Shown here piece after piece: positions 53,623 to 63,835 of a stretch of DNA of 64,000 nucleotides. The number at the start of each line of letters is the position of its first letter. Positions within the stretch are counted from its first letter, which is position 1. Position numbers and translations under genes: made by a program. The notes under the pieces were generated by a model. That model did not search any database. It had not been told where the DNA came from and saw nothing but the letters and a program-made list of their open reading frames with translations. The DNA comes from Borreliella valaisiana VS116 (GTDB lineage Bacteria > Spirochaetota > Spirochaetia > Borreliales > Borreliaceae): positions 800,194 to 864,193 of the forward strand of contig NZ_ABCY02000001.1 of the NCBI RefSeq assembly GCF_000170955.2. The letters run 5' to 3'.

Positions 53623-54886
53623 GTCTTACATAATTACTGAATTTTTTAAATATTTTTTGATTACTTTTTTATTTTTCTTTTTCGTATTTTTTATAAATCA
53701 AATTTTATTCTTTATGAGAATACTTCTTCAAAATTATGTTCCCTTTTTTAAAGCTTTTGTTTTTATCGTATATTCTCTTCCTATGGTGATTGCGCTTTCT
53801 CCCCCTTTTGCTTCTTTGATTTCAGTAATTCTTACTATTCATAAATTCAAGATTCATAATGAAATTTTAGCTTTTCGTTCAATTGGTATATCAATTTTTG
53901 ATTTACTTGTCCCATTTTTTAAATTAGGAGTAGTTATTGCTTTTATATCTTTTATATCTAATGATATTTTACTTCCACTTGGATCTATTGGTAGGTTAAA
54001 AATCTTTAATGAAATAAAAGAAGAAATTCCTCATTTGGTATTAAAACCTTATTCAAGCAAACAGTATGGAGATTTAATTTTTGTTTCTGGTGAGAAATCG
54101 GAAAATGGTTATAAAAATGTAACTTTTTTTGATAGTACTGGACTTAAGGGATTTGATAGAATATTTATGGCAAAAAATCTTGATATTAGAAAAGAAAATT
54201 TTCAAGTTTATTTTATTTTAAATGATGTTCTGTCTATTGCTTTAACAGACAGTGAGAGTGGATTTTATGATTATTTTTATGCAGATGAGATGAAATATTC
54301 AATTGATCAGGTTACATTTAGTGATAGTTTTTTATTAAATTATGTAACTCCTTCGCAAATGAGCATGAGAGATGTTATAAAATTAATTAAAAAGCAAAAT
54401 AATTTAATTGCAGATTCAAATATAAAAAATAATCTAGAAGGGGATTTTTTAAGTTTAAATTTTTCAAATCTTTATTTGAATTATTTATACAATCAAAATT
54501 ATTACGTGGATGAATCTTATGTCTTTGAAAATTTAAACTACATGTATAATTTAAATTTAAATTTTAAACCTTATCAAGATAAAAGTATGATTCAAAATTT
54601 GGCTTTGTTTAATCTTGAATTTTATCAAAAAATTAGTTTGCCACTTTCAGTTTTATTTTTCATTTTTTTGGCTTTTTCAATGGGAATGTATTCTAATAGA
54701 AAGTATTCTATTATTCTTGAGCTTGTAATTTCAATTATTGTTTGTGTTTTTTATTGGGTGATGTTTATTGGCGGAAAGGTTTATACTGTGCAGTATGCAC
54801 CAAATCCTATTGTTGTTACTATTTTGCCCAATTTGATTTTAATTGTTGCAGGAGCAATTCTCTTTTTGAGATTATTAAAAAAATGA
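53597..54886 (+). CDS. lptF: LptF/LptG (YjgP/YjgQ) family permease, first copy
   Basis: The protein has 429 residues. Three N-terminal helices (about 15-125), a large periplasmic domain (about 130-330), and three C-terminal helices (about 340-428) follow the LptF/G layout; MKILKNSYESYIITEFFKYF then LITFLFFFFVFF is the typical N-terminus. In LPS-bearing bacteria LptF and LptG pair with LptB to extract LPS from the inner membrane. Borrelia lacks LPS, so the cargo must differ. SD is poor; the gene begins inside the propeller gene and its stop overlaps the second copy (ATGA). Confidence 0.82.
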   Translation: MKILKNSYESYIITEFFKYFLITFLFFFFVFFINQILFFMRILLQNYVPFFKAFVFIVYSLPMVIALSPPFASLISVILTIHKFKIHNEILAFRSIGISIFDLLVPFFKLGVVIAFISFISNDILLPLGSIGRLKIFNEIKEEIPHLVLKPYSSKQYGDLIFVSGEKSENGYKNVTFFDSTGLKGFDRIFMAKNLDIRKENFQVYFILNDVLSIALTDSESGFYDYFYADEMKYSIDQVTFSDSFLLNYVTPSQMSMRDVIKLIKKQNNLIADSNIKNNLEGDFLSLNFSNLYLNYLYNQNYYVDESYVFENLNYMYNLNLNFKPYQDKSMIQNLALFNLEFYQKISLPLSVLFFIFLAFSMGMYSNRKYSIILELVISIIVCVFYWVMFIGGKVYTVQYAPNPIVVTILPNLILIVAGAILFLRLLKK

Positions 54887-55950
54887 AAATAGATAAGCTT
54901 TTTGTAAGAAACATCATTCTTACTTTTTTATCCATGAACTTACTTTTTATGGTTTTAATTATGCTTGGTGATTTATTTGTCAATCTTCTAAATTATCTTG
55001 AAAAGGATATTGGTTTTAAGGATATTCTTTATATTTATTATTTGTATTTGCCAAAAGCTTTCTCAGATGGAGTCGCTTTATCTTTTCTTTTTGCTATTTC
55101 CAATCTTATTGGTAATCTTTCTATGAGAAATGAAATAATAGGTCTTTTTAGTTGTGGAGTTTCACTTACCAGAATATTAAGGCCAATCATTTTGATTAGT
55201 GTATTTATTTCGGCTGCTCTTTTCTTTTTTGATAATTATTTAGTAATAGATACTGTAGCAAGAAGAGATATTCTTATTAAGAATAGCATTGGTGATAGTA
55301 GATCTATTGATAAAACTATAATAATTAGAGATCTTGCTAGGGAAATTTATAATATTAAATCTTATGATATTGATGAAAATACTTTTTCTAACTTAATGAT
55401 TATAATTAAGGACAATAAAGATGAGTTTCAAAAAAGGTATGATATAAATAAAGCTGAATGGAAGAATGATAAATGGAAACTACATGACATTAGAGAGTTT
55501 GTTAAGGTTGGTAAAAAAATTAAGGAGAATGCCTACGATGTTCTTGATGGAACAGGAATTATTAAGTTAGAGCCTGATTACATAAGAACTGTGATGCTCT
55601 CGTCAAAGGCATTAAATTTCACTAAACTTATTAATTGGATAAATTTTCTCAAAACTGAACAGTTAAATTATTCTGATGCATTGTTTGATTTGTTAAATAG
55701 GATATTCTTTTCATTTAGATTGATTCTTCTTAGCTTTACTGTTGGGTTTATTGCTCTTGCTCTTAAAAAAAATATTTTTATACTCAGTTTATTAAATAGC
55801 ATTGCTTTTGCTGTTGTTTATGTCATTTCTATTGTAATTTTTAATTTTTTAGCGGATCTTGGTTATTTACATATATATGTGGCAAGTTCTTTTACAACTA
55901 TATTTTTTTTGATTATTAATTTTTTTGTTTATAGGATTGTTAGGAAGTAA
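54883..55950 (+). CDS. lptG: LptF/LptG (YjgP/YjgQ) family permease, second copy
   Basis: The protein has 355 residues from ATG 54883. The N-terminus MKIDKLFVRNIILTFLSMNL and three helices, periplasmic domain, and three C-terminal helices match LptG size (about 360). The motif LPKAFSDGVALSFLFAISNL in the second helix region is the family's conserved loop. The start overlaps the first permease's stop by 4 bases, so a heterodimer of the two is expected. An upstream frame extension to 54742 lies inside the first gene and is rejected. Confidence 0.82.
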   Translation: MKIDKLFVRNIILTFLSMNLLFMVLIMLGDLFVNLLNYLEKDIGFKDILYIYYLYLPKAFSDGVALSFLFAISNLIGNLSMRNEIIGLFSCGVSLTRILRPIILISVFISAALFFFDNYLVIDTVARRDILIKNSIGDSRSIDKTIIIRDLAREIYNIKSYDIDENTFSNLMIIIKDNKDEFQKRYDINKAEWKNDKWKLHDIREFVKVGKKIKENAYDVLDGTGIIKLEPDYIRTVMLSSKALNFTKLINWINFLKTEQLNYSDALFDLLNRIFFSFRLILLSFTVGFIALALKKNIFILSLLNSIAFAVVYVISIVIFNFLADLGYLHIYVASSFTTIFFLIINFFVYRIVRK

Positions 55951-55978
55951 TATATTAATGATTATTTAGGATGTTTAT

Positions 55979-57106
55979 ATGTTTAACGTAATTAAGAATG
56001 ACAAACATTCTAGTGCAAGGGTTGGATTTCTAAATCTTCCTCACGGCAGGGTGGATACTCCTTGTTTTATGCCAGTTGGTACTTTGGGGGCAATGAAGGG
56101 ATTAAAACATGCTGTTCTTGAGAAATTAGAATGTAATTTGATGCTTGCAAATACTTACCATCTATATTTAAGACCGGGAATTAAAACTATTGAAAAATAT
56201 GGTGGTCTACATAATTTTACAACTTGGAATAAAAATTTTTTAACTGATTCGGGTGGATTTCAGGTATTTTCTCTTTCTGGTCTAAGAAAAATTGATCTAA
56301 AAGGTGTACATTTTAAGTCTCATCTAGATGGATCGTATCATTATTTTACTCCTGAAGGAGTATTTGCCATGCAAGAAATTTTTGGCAGCGATATTATTAT
56401 GCCACTTGATATTTGCAGTTCTTATGGGATTGATTATAATGAAGCCAATTTATATACAAATATTACAACCAATTGGGCTCGTAGTACATTCAAATCCTAT
56501 AAAAATAAAAAAGAGGGATACAAGGGGCTTTTATTTTTAATAACTCAGGGAAATTTTTTTAAAGATTTAAGGAAAAGAAGCATCAATGATATATTAGAAT
56601 TAGACAGTCCAGGCATTGCCATCGGAGGTATTTCTGTTGGCGAGCCAAGAGAAAAATATTTGGAAATTCTTGAATATAGTTCTTTGTTGATACCAAAAGA
56701 AAAACCAAGATATGTAATGGGCATTGGTACTCCCCATTACATACTTGATGCCATATACTATGGCATTGATATTTTTGATTGTGTTAATCCTGCAAGAATT
56801 GCTAGGCATGGGACTCTTTTAACAGATAATGGAATGATGCGCATTGGTAGAAAGGAGTATAAAGACGATACTTCTCCAGTAGAGAAAAATTGTGGTTGTA
56901 CTTTATGTACAAGGTATTCAAGAGGATATTTAAGGCATTTAATAAAATCTAGAGAGCTTTTTGGAATAATTTTGGCAAGTGAGCATAATATTTACTATAT
57001 GTTTCGATTGATTTCAAAGATCAGAACCGCAATTCTAAATGATAATTTTTTAAACTTTAGAACTTCATATTTAAAAAAGTATGAAGAGGGAAATTTCGAT
57101 GAATAA
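55979..57106 (+). CDS. tgt: queuine tRNA-ribosyltransferase
   Basis: The protein has 375 residues and swaps G34 for a queuine-type base in GUN tRNAs. Motifs: [50 protein letters not shown] (first catalytic Asp), [15 protein letters not shown], and [17 protein letters not shown] (nucleophile Asp in IFDCV). The zinc site is [18 protein letters not shown] with a final His. AGGATG precedes the ATG. Borrelia's source of queuine precursors is not evident in this window. Confidence 0.96.
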   Translation: MFNVIKNDKHSSARVGFLNLPHGRVDTPCFMPVGTLGAMKGLKHAVLEKLECNLMLANTYHLYLRPGIKTIEKYGGLHNFTTWNKNFLTDSGGFQVFSLSGLRKIDLKGVHFKSHLDGSYHYFTPEGVFAMQEIFGSDIIMPLDICSSYGIDYNEANLYTNITTNWARSTFKSYKNKKEGYKGLLFLITQGNFFKDLRKRSINDILELDSPGIAIGGISVGEPREKYLEILEYSSLLIPKEKPRYVMGIGTPHYILDAIYYGIDIFDCVNPARIARHGTLLTDNGMMRIGRKEYKDDTSPVEKNCGCTLCTRYSRGYLRHLIKSRELFGIILASEHNIYYMFRLISKIRTAILNDNFLNFRTSYLKKYEEGNFDE

Positions 57107-58619
57107 ATATGTTGTTTCTACAGTTTTGGTCATGATTTCTACCTTTTTTTCACGAATAATAGGGTTTGCAAAGGTAAAGATTTTCTCTTATTATTTTGGC
57201 GCAAATCTTGATGCTGATATTTTTAACTATGTTTTCAATATTCCCAATAATTTACGCAAAATTCTTTCAGAGGGCGCAATGACTTCAGCTTTTTTGCCTG
57301 AATTTACATATGAAAAAGACAAATCGCACGAAAAAGCCGTTTCTTTTTTCAGAACGGTTGTAACCTTTAATGTTATTTCTATTGGTTTAATTGTTTTAGT
57401 TATGATTATTTTTTCAAAGCCTATTATTTATTTTCTATCTTATTATAGGGGAGAAAACTTAATTTTTGCAAGTTCTGTATTTAGTTATTTGGTATTATAT
57501 ATTTTACTAATAAGTTTATCATCAATTTTCATATCTGTTCTAAATTCATATAAAATTTTTTTTATTCCTTCATTTTCACCTATTATGCTTTCTTTTGGAA
57601 TAATATTAAGCGTATTTTTATTGTATGGCCATTTTGGAATATATAGTGCTGTTATTGGTGTGATTTTTGGGGGGTTTTTACAATTTCTGATTCCGTTTGT
57701 AAATTGTCTTGTTATTGGTTTTGTCTGGAAACCAACATTTTATTTTAGAGAAAAAGTATTTTTAAATTTTTTAAGTAGATGGGTTCGCATGATTTTTGGA
57801 TTTTCTATTTCAATTATTACTCAGCAGATTTCATTTGCATTAGCATCTACTCTTGAAATAGGAAGTGTTTCTATTCTTAGTAATGCTATAGTTTATTATC
57901 AGCTTCCTGTAGGAATTTTTTATATTTCTATTGCAACAGTAATTTTTCCTAAAATGGCAGAGTATGCTGTTTTAGGAAATAATTTAAAATTAAATACTCT
58001 TTTAGTAGATGGAATTAAAATTTTATTATTAATTTTTATTCCGGTGTCTTTTTTGATGTTTATTTGGTCTGATTATATTTTAAATTTATTTCTTATGGGG
58101 GGTAAGTTTTCTATTTATGATACTCAAAAAACAGCAGGTGTTTTGAAGTGTTTTCTTTTAGGATTGCTTTTTTATTCGATGTTTAGTTTTTTTCAAAAAT
58201 ATTATTTTTCTATTCGCGATGCAAAAACACCATTTTATTTGAGTGTTTTATTTTCTATTCTTGATATTGTACTTTCTGTTTTTGGTATTAATTATTATGG
58301 TTTGAATGCTTTGGCATTAGCTCAATCTATTTCTTTTATGATTTGTGTAGTTGTTTTTTATTTTATAATATTAAAAAGTGGAGTTAAAATTGATTTAATT
58401 GAGATTTTATTTGTCCTTTTAAAGTCAATTATTACACTTTTTCCTTTATATGCAATTTATTTTTTTTTCCAAAAGTTTCAGTGGGATGTAGGTTTTAGTT
58501 TTAAAAATCTTTATTTTTTAATTGCAGCAGGAGTTGTTAGTATTTTTATTTTGCTTATTTGTTATCCTGTTTTAGGAATAAATAAACTTTTTAGGTTTAT
58601 TAGGAGGGATACTTTATGA
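57099..58619 (+). CDS. murJ: MurJ lipid II flippase
   Basis: The protein has 506 residues with about 14 transmembrane helices. The N-terminus [20 protein letters not shown] then the [20 protein letters not shown] and [12 protein letters not shown] segments are MurJ/MviN hallmarks, with the conserved Arg residues of the central cavity (RKI, FSRIIG). It flips lipid II to the periplasm, downstream of MurG function. ATG 57099 is chosen, 8 bases after GAGGG, inside the last codons of tgt. It overlaps the next gene by 4 bases. Confidence 0.95.
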   Translation: MNKYVVSTVLVMISTFFSRIIGFAKVKIFSYYFGANLDADIFNYVFNIPNNLRKILSEGAMTSAFLPEFTYEKDKSHEKAVSFFRTVVTFNVISIGLIVLVMIIFSKPIIYFLSYYRGENLIFASSVFSYLVLYILLISLSSIFISVLNSYKIFFIPSFSPIMLSFGIILSVFLLYGHFGIYSAVIGVIFGGFLQFLIPFVNCLVIGFVWKPTFYFREKVFLNFLSRWVRMIFGFSISIITQQISFALASTLEIGSVSILSNAIVYYQLPVGIFYISIATVIFPKMAEYAVLGNNLKLNTLLVDGIKILLLIFIPVSFLMFIWSDYILNLFLMGGKFSIYDTQKTAGVLKCFLLGLLFYSMFSFFQKYYFSIRDAKTPFYLSVLFSILDIVLSVFGINYYGLNALALAQSISFMICVVVFYFIILKSGVKIDLIEILFVLLKSIITLFPLYAIYFFFQKFQWDVGFSFKNLYFLIAAGVVSIFILLICYPVLGINKLFRFIRRDTL

Positions 58620-60022
58620 AATATTTTAATTTTTTATTTTTTTTACTTATTTTAAATATGTATGCTCAAAATGTTAATTCTCCATCTCCCCCTAATCCCC
58701 CTTTGTTGCCCAAAATCACAGAAAATAAACTTGAGAGAGAAAATTCTCCTAAAGGTGATAATTTTTCTAATATTAGTTTAGATGGTAAGTATGTTAACGA
58801 TACAATTCTTTATGGGCTTGATAGTCAAGTTACAAACATTATAAAGGCTCTTAAAAAGTCAAGCGATAGTCAATATAATTTTTCTCTTAAAAAAAGATTG
58901 GAAAAAACCTTTAATGCCGAGATTAAAAAGGAAATACTTGAATTGTTTATTTCTCTTAAGTATTCAGGAGGCATTGATACGGCAAATTATATTCTTGAAA
59001 ATTATGAAAGTAAAAGATATTCAAATGCGTTATTTGGTTTGGCAATTTTATATCTTAAGGAATTTGATGATAAAGAGAAATTAAAAAAAACTCTTGTTGA
59101 GATTCTTGAAAATAAAGAGGGTAATGTGGTATCTATTGCAGCTTATTATTTGGGAGAGCTCAATTCTCTTGAGTATTCTAAAAATATGATGGAAGTTTTT
59201 GAAAAATATTCTGGAAATGATGGTGCTAGAAGAGAAATACTTATTGCTCTTGGAAAAATGGTCGCTGTTGATTATCAGAATAGAATTTATGAAATTTCGT
59301 TAGATAATTATGAGAATCCGTCAATTAAGGCTGCTGCAATTGAAGCGTTGTCATATATTGCTCCAGATAAAGTAACTACAAATGCTGATTTGTATCTTCA
59401 GAGTAATAACAATAATTTAAATATTAAATTGGCTATTATTGCTTCTTTGTCTAAAGATCCTTCTTTAAAGTCCAAAGAGATTTTACAAGGATTTTTAAGA
59501 GATTCTGATGACAATATTAGATTTAAAGCTATTAATGCAATTAAAGGACATAAAGACTCTTCAGCAAAGGATATTTTGATTTATAAGGTTAAAAGCGATC
59601 CATCTCTTAAGGTTAGGGAGGCTTCTGCAAAGGCTTTAATTGATATGGATCTTGGGGATATTGAGATAAAAAATATTATGTTTGATTTGAAGATTGACAA
59701 TAATTTTAAAATTTCGATGTTTAGCTACCTTTTAGATAAAGATTCTCTAAAAGCATTGTCAATTGCTTTAGAAATTGTTAACAAAGAAAATGTTAATAGA
59801 CCTTCAAATGTTTTAAAAGGTATTGCTTCAATGTTGGCTGCTAAAAAGGGTAATTTTGATAATTTTTATTCTAAAATCATTGACAGTAAAAATGTTGATT
59901 TAAGGCATTTTGCATTAAAAGGAGCTGTTTATAATAAATCTTCATTACTTTCTGATAAACTTAAAAAAATTAAAAGTGAAACGAACTCTGAATATATTAA
60001 AATGCTTTTAAAAGATTATTGA
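58616..60022 (+). CDS. exported HEAT-repeat protein
   Basis: The protein has 468 residues with a signal peptide (YFNFLFFLLILNMYAQN) and a Pro-rich linker (SPSPPNPPLLPK). From about residue 100 it consists of helical hairpins of HEAT/PBS-lyase type, e.g. NVVSIAAYYLGELNSLEYSK, DGARREILIALGKMV, NPSIKAAAIEALSYI, DDNIRFKAINAIKGH, SLKVREASAKALIDMDLGD. This is a protein-binding scaffold with no catalytic motif. AGGAGGG stands about 8 bases before the ATG, which overlaps the murJ stop (ATGA), suggesting an envelope role next to the flippase. Confidence 0.78.
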   Translation: MKYFNFLFFLLILNMYAQNVNSPSPPNPPLLPKITENKLERENSPKGDNFSNISLDGKYVNDTILYGLDSQVTNIIKALKKSSDSQYNFSLKKRLEKTFNAEIKKEILELFISLKYSGGIDTANYILENYESKRYSNALFGLAILYLKEFDDKEKLKKTLVEILENKEGNVVSIAAYYLGELNSLEYSKNMMEVFEKYSGNDGARREILIALGKMVAVDYQNRIYEISLDNYENPSIKAAAIEALSYIAPDKVTTNADLYLQSNNNNLNIKLAIIASLSKDPSLKSKEILQGFLRDSDDNIRFKAINAIKGHKDSSAKDILIYKVKSDPSLKVREASAKALIDMDLGDIEIKNIMFDLKIDNNFKISMFSYLLDKDSLKALSIALEIVNKENVNRPSNVLKGIASMLAAKKGNFDNFYSKIIDSKNVDLRHFALKGAVYNKSSLLSDKLKKIKSETNSEYIKMLLKDY

Positions 60023-60046
60023 TTGTTAATAAACCGTTAAGTAGTA

Positions 60047-61219
60047 TTAGTACAAAATTTTTAAAATTTCTTTAGCTATTTCTGATTTTTTCATTTCTGG
60101 GAGTTCTTTTATGCTTTGTTTATTTATTATATAAACTTTGTTTAAGCTTGAACCAAAATATTTAAGTTCATTTGCAATGATAAAGTCCAAATTTTTCTTT
60201 TTTAATTTTTCTTTGGCTTTTTGAATTAAATTTTTAGAATTCTCGGCGCAAAATCCAACAACAATTTGGTTTTTAAGTTTATTGTGTCCTATGTGTTTGA
60301 TTATGTCAGGATTTTTTACTAATGTTATATATAATTTTTTGGTTTTATTTTTTTTAATTTTATTATTGAAAATGTGTTTGGGCCTAAAATCGGCAACAGC
60401 CGCAGCTCCAATTATTATTTCAAATTTATTATATATTTTGAGGGCTTCTTTGTACATTTCTATTGCGGTTTTTATTTTTATAATATTGACCCCTTCAGGT
60501 TCATTTTCATTGGTTGGTCCTGTAATAATTGTAACTCGAGCTCCTAATTTGACAGCTTCTTGTGCCAGACAAAATCCCATTTTCCCAGTTGATGTATTTG
60601 AAAAATAGCGAATTGGGTCTATTGATTCTTCAGTTCTGGATGCTGTTATTAGTATTTTTTTGTTTTTTAGGTAATTTTTTTGATTAAATTCATCCAATAT
60701 TATTTTTACAATCTTGTCTTCATTTTTAAGGCGTCCTAAAGCATTCGGTGAGCATGCCAAAAATCCTTTATCAGGCTCAATGAATTTATAATGATGATTT
60801 TTAAGTTTTTTTATGTTTTCTTTTAAAATAGGGTTTGAATACATTGCGTTGTTCATTGCTATTGCAAAATAAGTAGGTGCTGTGCTTGCTGATATTATTG
60901 TAGTTAATGCATCATCAGCAATTCCTGATGCAATTTTAGATATTGTATTGTAGGTAGCAGGAATAATAAGAATTAGATGAGCCCATTTTGCAATTTTAAT
61001 ATGTTCAACCTCATTATGATCTAAATCCCATAAATTAGTAATTATTTTGTTTTTAGAAATGGTTTCTAAAGTTAGTGGAGTAATAAATTTAGTTGCATTT
61101 TTTGTCATTACAACTTTAACACTGTATCCTAATTTAACCAAACTAGAAACTATGTAAACTGACTTGTAAGAGGCTATGCCTCCACATATACCAATTAATA
61201 TATGTTTGTTTTTATTCAT
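60047..61219 (-). CDS. coaBC: CoaBC, phosphopantothenoylcysteine decarboxylase/synthetase
   Basis: The protein has 390 residues. The N-terminal CoaC flavoprotein half has GICGGIASYKSVYIV, the catalytic His in VEHIKIAKWA, PATYNTISKIASGIADDALT, and the substrate-flap Cys in GFLACSPNALGRL. The CoaB half has LITASRTEESIDPIRYFSNT and STGKMGFCLAQEAVKLGA, then AAVADFRPK. Together they make 4'-phosphopantetheine from phosphopantothenate. It is convergent with the HEAT gene and divergent from the YhdT-like/panF genes that import pantothenate. Confidence 0.93.
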   Translation of the reverse strand: MNKNKHILIGICGGIASYKSVYIVSSLVKLGYSVKVVMTKNATKFITPLTLETISKNKIITNLWDLDHNEVEHIKIAKWAHLILIIPATYNTISKIASGIADDALTTIISASTAPTYFAIAMNNAMYSNPILKENIKKLKNHHYKFIEPDKGFLACSPNALGRLKNEDKIVKIILDEFNQKNYLKNKKILITASRTEESIDPIRYFSNTSTGKMGFCLAQEAVKLGARVTIITGPTNENEPEGVNIIKIKTAIEMYKEALKIYNKFEIIIGAAAVADFRPKHIFNNKIKKNKTKKLYITLVKNPDIIKHIGHNKLKNQIVVGFCAENSKNLIQKAKEKLKKKNLDFIIANELKYFGSSLNKVYIINKQSIKELPEMKKSEIAKEILKILY

Positions 61220-61291
61220 ATAATATATTATATAATATGCATGATGTTTGAATTTGTAAATTTTGATGCCCTTTTGCTAAGGTTGTTTTAA

Positions 61292-61486
61292 ATGAAGAAT
61301 AGAATTTTGTACGCTATATTATTATATGTTTGTATGTTTTTTTTATGGATTTATTTTGCCTATTTTATCGACACATCAGCTGCTATATTTAATATTCCTT
61401 TGTGGTTTTTTGGGTCAGGAATTTTGTTTCCCAGTGTAAATTTTTTTTTGGTTTGTTTTTTTATTTTAGTAATTAGTAAAACTTAA
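61292..61486 (+). CDS. YhdT-like small membrane protein
   Basis: The protein has 64 residues with two hydrophobic helices (YAILLYVCMFFLWIYFAYF and FPSVNFFLVCFFILVIS). In many bacteria a small protein of this kind (DUF997/YhdT) sits directly before panF, as here (57 bases). AAGG stands 9 bases upstream of the ATG. It may be an accessory subunit of the pantothenate permease; this is inferred from position. Confidence 0.7.
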   Translation: MKNRILYAILLYVCMFFLWIYFAYFIDTSAAIFNIPLWFFGSGILFPSVNFFLVCFFILVISKT

Positions 61487-61543
61487 TACATTGTTGATAT
61501 TTTTTATTTTTATATTCCTTAAAAAAGGAATAGAGGTAGTTTT

Positions 61544-62875
61544 TTGTTATTAAATAAATATTTTCTTGCAAATCGAAATATTAATTTTATTGTTATGGCC
61601 TTATTATTTTCTTCTAGCTATATTAGTGCTAGTAGTTTTATTTCTGGTCCTTCTGCTGTTTACAAGTATGGGTTATCTTTTATATTATTAGCCACTATAC
61701 AAATTCCTACAACTTTAATTGCTTTTATTATTGTTGGTGAGAGATTAAATCGTGAGTCAAAAAAAATTAATGCAATAAATATTATTGATTATATTAGATA
61801 TAGGTATAAAAGTGATTTTTTAGCATTAATTAGTGGATGTATATTAATTTTTTTTTCAATGTTTTTGATTTCTGCCCAATTAATAGGTGGTGCTAAGCTT
61901 ATAGAGGTTTTTTTAGGCATTAATTATATAGCTGGTCTTTTACTTTTTGCTTTATTAATTTTTATTTATGTATTTTTTGGTGGATTTAAGGCAGTAGCTT
62001 ATACAGATTTGATTCAAGGATTTTTAATGATAGTTTCATCTGTTATTTTGTTTTCCAAAATGCTAGATTTGGGAGGAGGTATTAATAATTTGTTCAAGAC
62101 AGCAATGTCTATTTTAGATAAAGATCTTTTAATTCCTTCAAATGTTGATTTAAAGCCACAATATATAATTTCTTTTTGGATATTAATAGGAATAGGAATA
62201 TTAGGTCAGCCTCAGGTTATTAATAATTTTATAGCATTTAAAGATGAAAATGCTATAAAATTTTCTCTTCCAATTTCTACTTTTATTATAAGTTTTTTAA
62301 TTATTTTGATGCATTTAATGGGATTTTTTGCTATTATTCTTTTTCCAGATTTAAATCCAAATGATAAAGTTGTTTTAAATGTAGCTTTAAAAGTTTTAAA
62401 TCCTTTTTCTCGTTTTATGTTTTTTATAGGTCTTTTATCTGCAATAATGTCCACAGTAGATTCAAATTTACTTTTAATAACGTCTGTTTTAATGAAGTTA
62501 ATAATTTATAAAAAAGATTTAAAAGAAGATATAAAGGTTAAACGAGTAATAATGATTTCTAATGTTTTTTTTATTTTAATAATACTTGTATTTTCTTTTT
62601 TCCCCCCCAATTTTTTATTCTTCGTTAATATTTTTGCTTTTGGGGCTTTAGAAGTTTCATTTTTTTCTATTATTGTTTTTGGACTTTATTTTAATTTCGT
62701 AAGCAAAATAGCAGCATTGGCTTCTATGTTTTTAGGCTTGATGTTTTATTTGTGTATTTTATGTTTTGGTTTGAATATTTGGTTTTTTCACCCCGTTTTT
62801 CCATCATTTTTTGTTTCTATATTAACATTTGTAATAGTTAATTTTTTTTGTAAAAAATATAGCAAAGTTTATTAG
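61544..62875 (+). CDS. panF: sodium/pantothenate symporter
   Basis: This sodium:solute symporter family protein has 443 residues and about 12-13 membrane helices. Typical family segments are SSYISASSFISGPSAVYKYG near the N-terminus, FGGFKAVAYTDLIQGFLMIV and LLSAIMSTVDSNLLLITSVL. Pantothenate as substrate is inferred from the YhdT-like neighbour and coaBC next door. TTG start with AGAGG 7 bases upstream. A small hairpin TTCCTT/AAGGAA (61515-61530) lies just before that SD. A C7 run at 62602-62608 is within the gene. Confidence 0.85.
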   Translation: MLLNKYFLANRNINFIVMALLFSSSYISASSFISGPSAVYKYGLSFILLATIQIPTTLIAFIIVGERLNRESKKINAINIIDYIRYRYKSDFLALISGCILIFFSMFLISAQLIGGAKLIEVFLGINYIAGLLLFALLIFIYVFFGGFKAVAYTDLIQGFLMIVSSVILFSKMLDLGGGINNLFKTAMSILDKDLLIPSNVDLKPQYIISFWILIGIGILGQPQVINNFIAFKDENAIKFSLPISTFIISFLIILMHLMGFFAIILFPDLNPNDKVVLNVALKVLNPFSRFMFFIGLLSAIMSTVDSNLLLITSVLMKLIIYKKDLKEDIKVKRVIMISNVFFILIILVFSFFPPNFLFFVNIFAFGALEVSFFSIIVFGLYFNFVSKIAALASMFLGLMFYLCILCFGLNIWFFHPVFPSFFVSILTFVIVNFFCKKYSKVY

Positions 62876-62887
62876 GATGGATAATTC

Positions 62888-63835
62888 TTGCGTTTGGATA
62901 AATATATCTTTTTAGAAGTTTTTGCCAATGATAATGGCAAGCGATTAGATTCAATTTTAATTAAAATTTTGAATTTGTCTAAAGTTAGGATAATAAAACA
63001 TATTAGAAAGGGTGATATTAGGCTTAATGGTCTAAAATCACATTTTTCATGTAGAGTTTGTAAAGGTGATAAAATTTATTTGTATAAATCTTTAGCTCAA
63101 AGTTTAAATTTAACTATGGATGAATATTATAAAAGTAATATTGATTTTCAATGTATTCCAAAAAGAATAATTTATGAGGACAGCGATTTACTTGTTGTGG
63201 ATAAGCAAAGAGGCATTTTAGTTCATGGGGGTAGAAACTCTCTTGATTTTTTAGTGAATGCTTATCTTTTAGGGGAAAATTTAAGATCTCTAAGCTTTAA
63301 ACCCTCGGCAGTTCACAGGCTTGACAGGAATACTTCTGGTATTATTATTTTTGCAAAAAATGTAAATGCTGCAAGAAGGCTAAGTGTGGCATTTAGTAGT
63401 GGAGCTATAACTAAAAAATATTTTGCAATACTTTTGGGCGAGGTTAAGTCAACTGTTGTTTATGAAAATCATTTATTTAGAGATAAAAGGCTGAGAAAAA
63501 CTTTTGTTTTGGAAAATAAGAAGTTTATTAATGCAATTACAAAGGTTAATCCAATATTGTCTTCCAAGAAAGCTACTCTTGCCGAGATTGTTATTGAAAC
63601 AGGTTTTACTCATCAAATAAGAGCTCAATGTTCTTTTAACAATCATCCTTTAATTAATGATAAAAAATACTATGATAAATTCAATAAAAGCAATTACTTT
63701 TTACATGCTTTTTTGGTAAAATTTAATGGGGCATTTTTTAAAAAGAATGCATTTTACGCTAAGCCTAGTTTAGAATTTTTAAAGCAAGTAAAAGATATTT
63801 TTGATGTCTATGAATTTTCAGAATTTTTCAAATAA
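62888..63835 (+). CDS. RluA-family 23S rRNA pseudouridine synthase
   Basis: The protein has 315 residues. An N-terminal S4 RNA-binding domain (about 14-62, RLDSILIKILNLSKVRIIKH) precedes the catalytic domain with motif AVHRLDRNTSGIIIFAKN, containing the catalytic Asp, and ETGFTHQIRAQCSFNNHPLI near the end. S4 plus this catalytic core suggests an RluC/RluD-type enzyme for 23S rRNA; which uridine is modified cannot be read. TTG start, 7 bases after AGGATGG. Confidence 0.88.
   Translation: MRLDKYIFLEVFANDNGKRLDSILIKILNLSKVRIIKHIRKGDIRLNGLKSHFSCRVCKGDKIYLYKSLAQSLNLTMDEYYKSNIDFQCIPKRIIYEDSDLLVVDKQRGILVHGGRNSLDFLVNAYLLGENLRSLSFKPSAVHRLDRNTSGIIIFAKNVNAARRLSVAFSSGAITKKYFAILLGEVKSTVVYENHLFRDKRLRKTFVLENKKFINAITKVNPILSSKKATLAEIVIETGFTHQIRAQCSFNNHPLINDKKYYDKFNKSNYFLHAFLVKFNGAFFKKNAFYAKPSLEFLKQVKDIFDVYEFSEFFK

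Noticed and set aside
54742-54882. N-terminal extension of the second LptF/G permease
   Set aside because: The extension is Cys-rich and overlaps the end of the first permease; the family N-terminus begins at ATG 54883, which overlaps the stop codon as ATGA.
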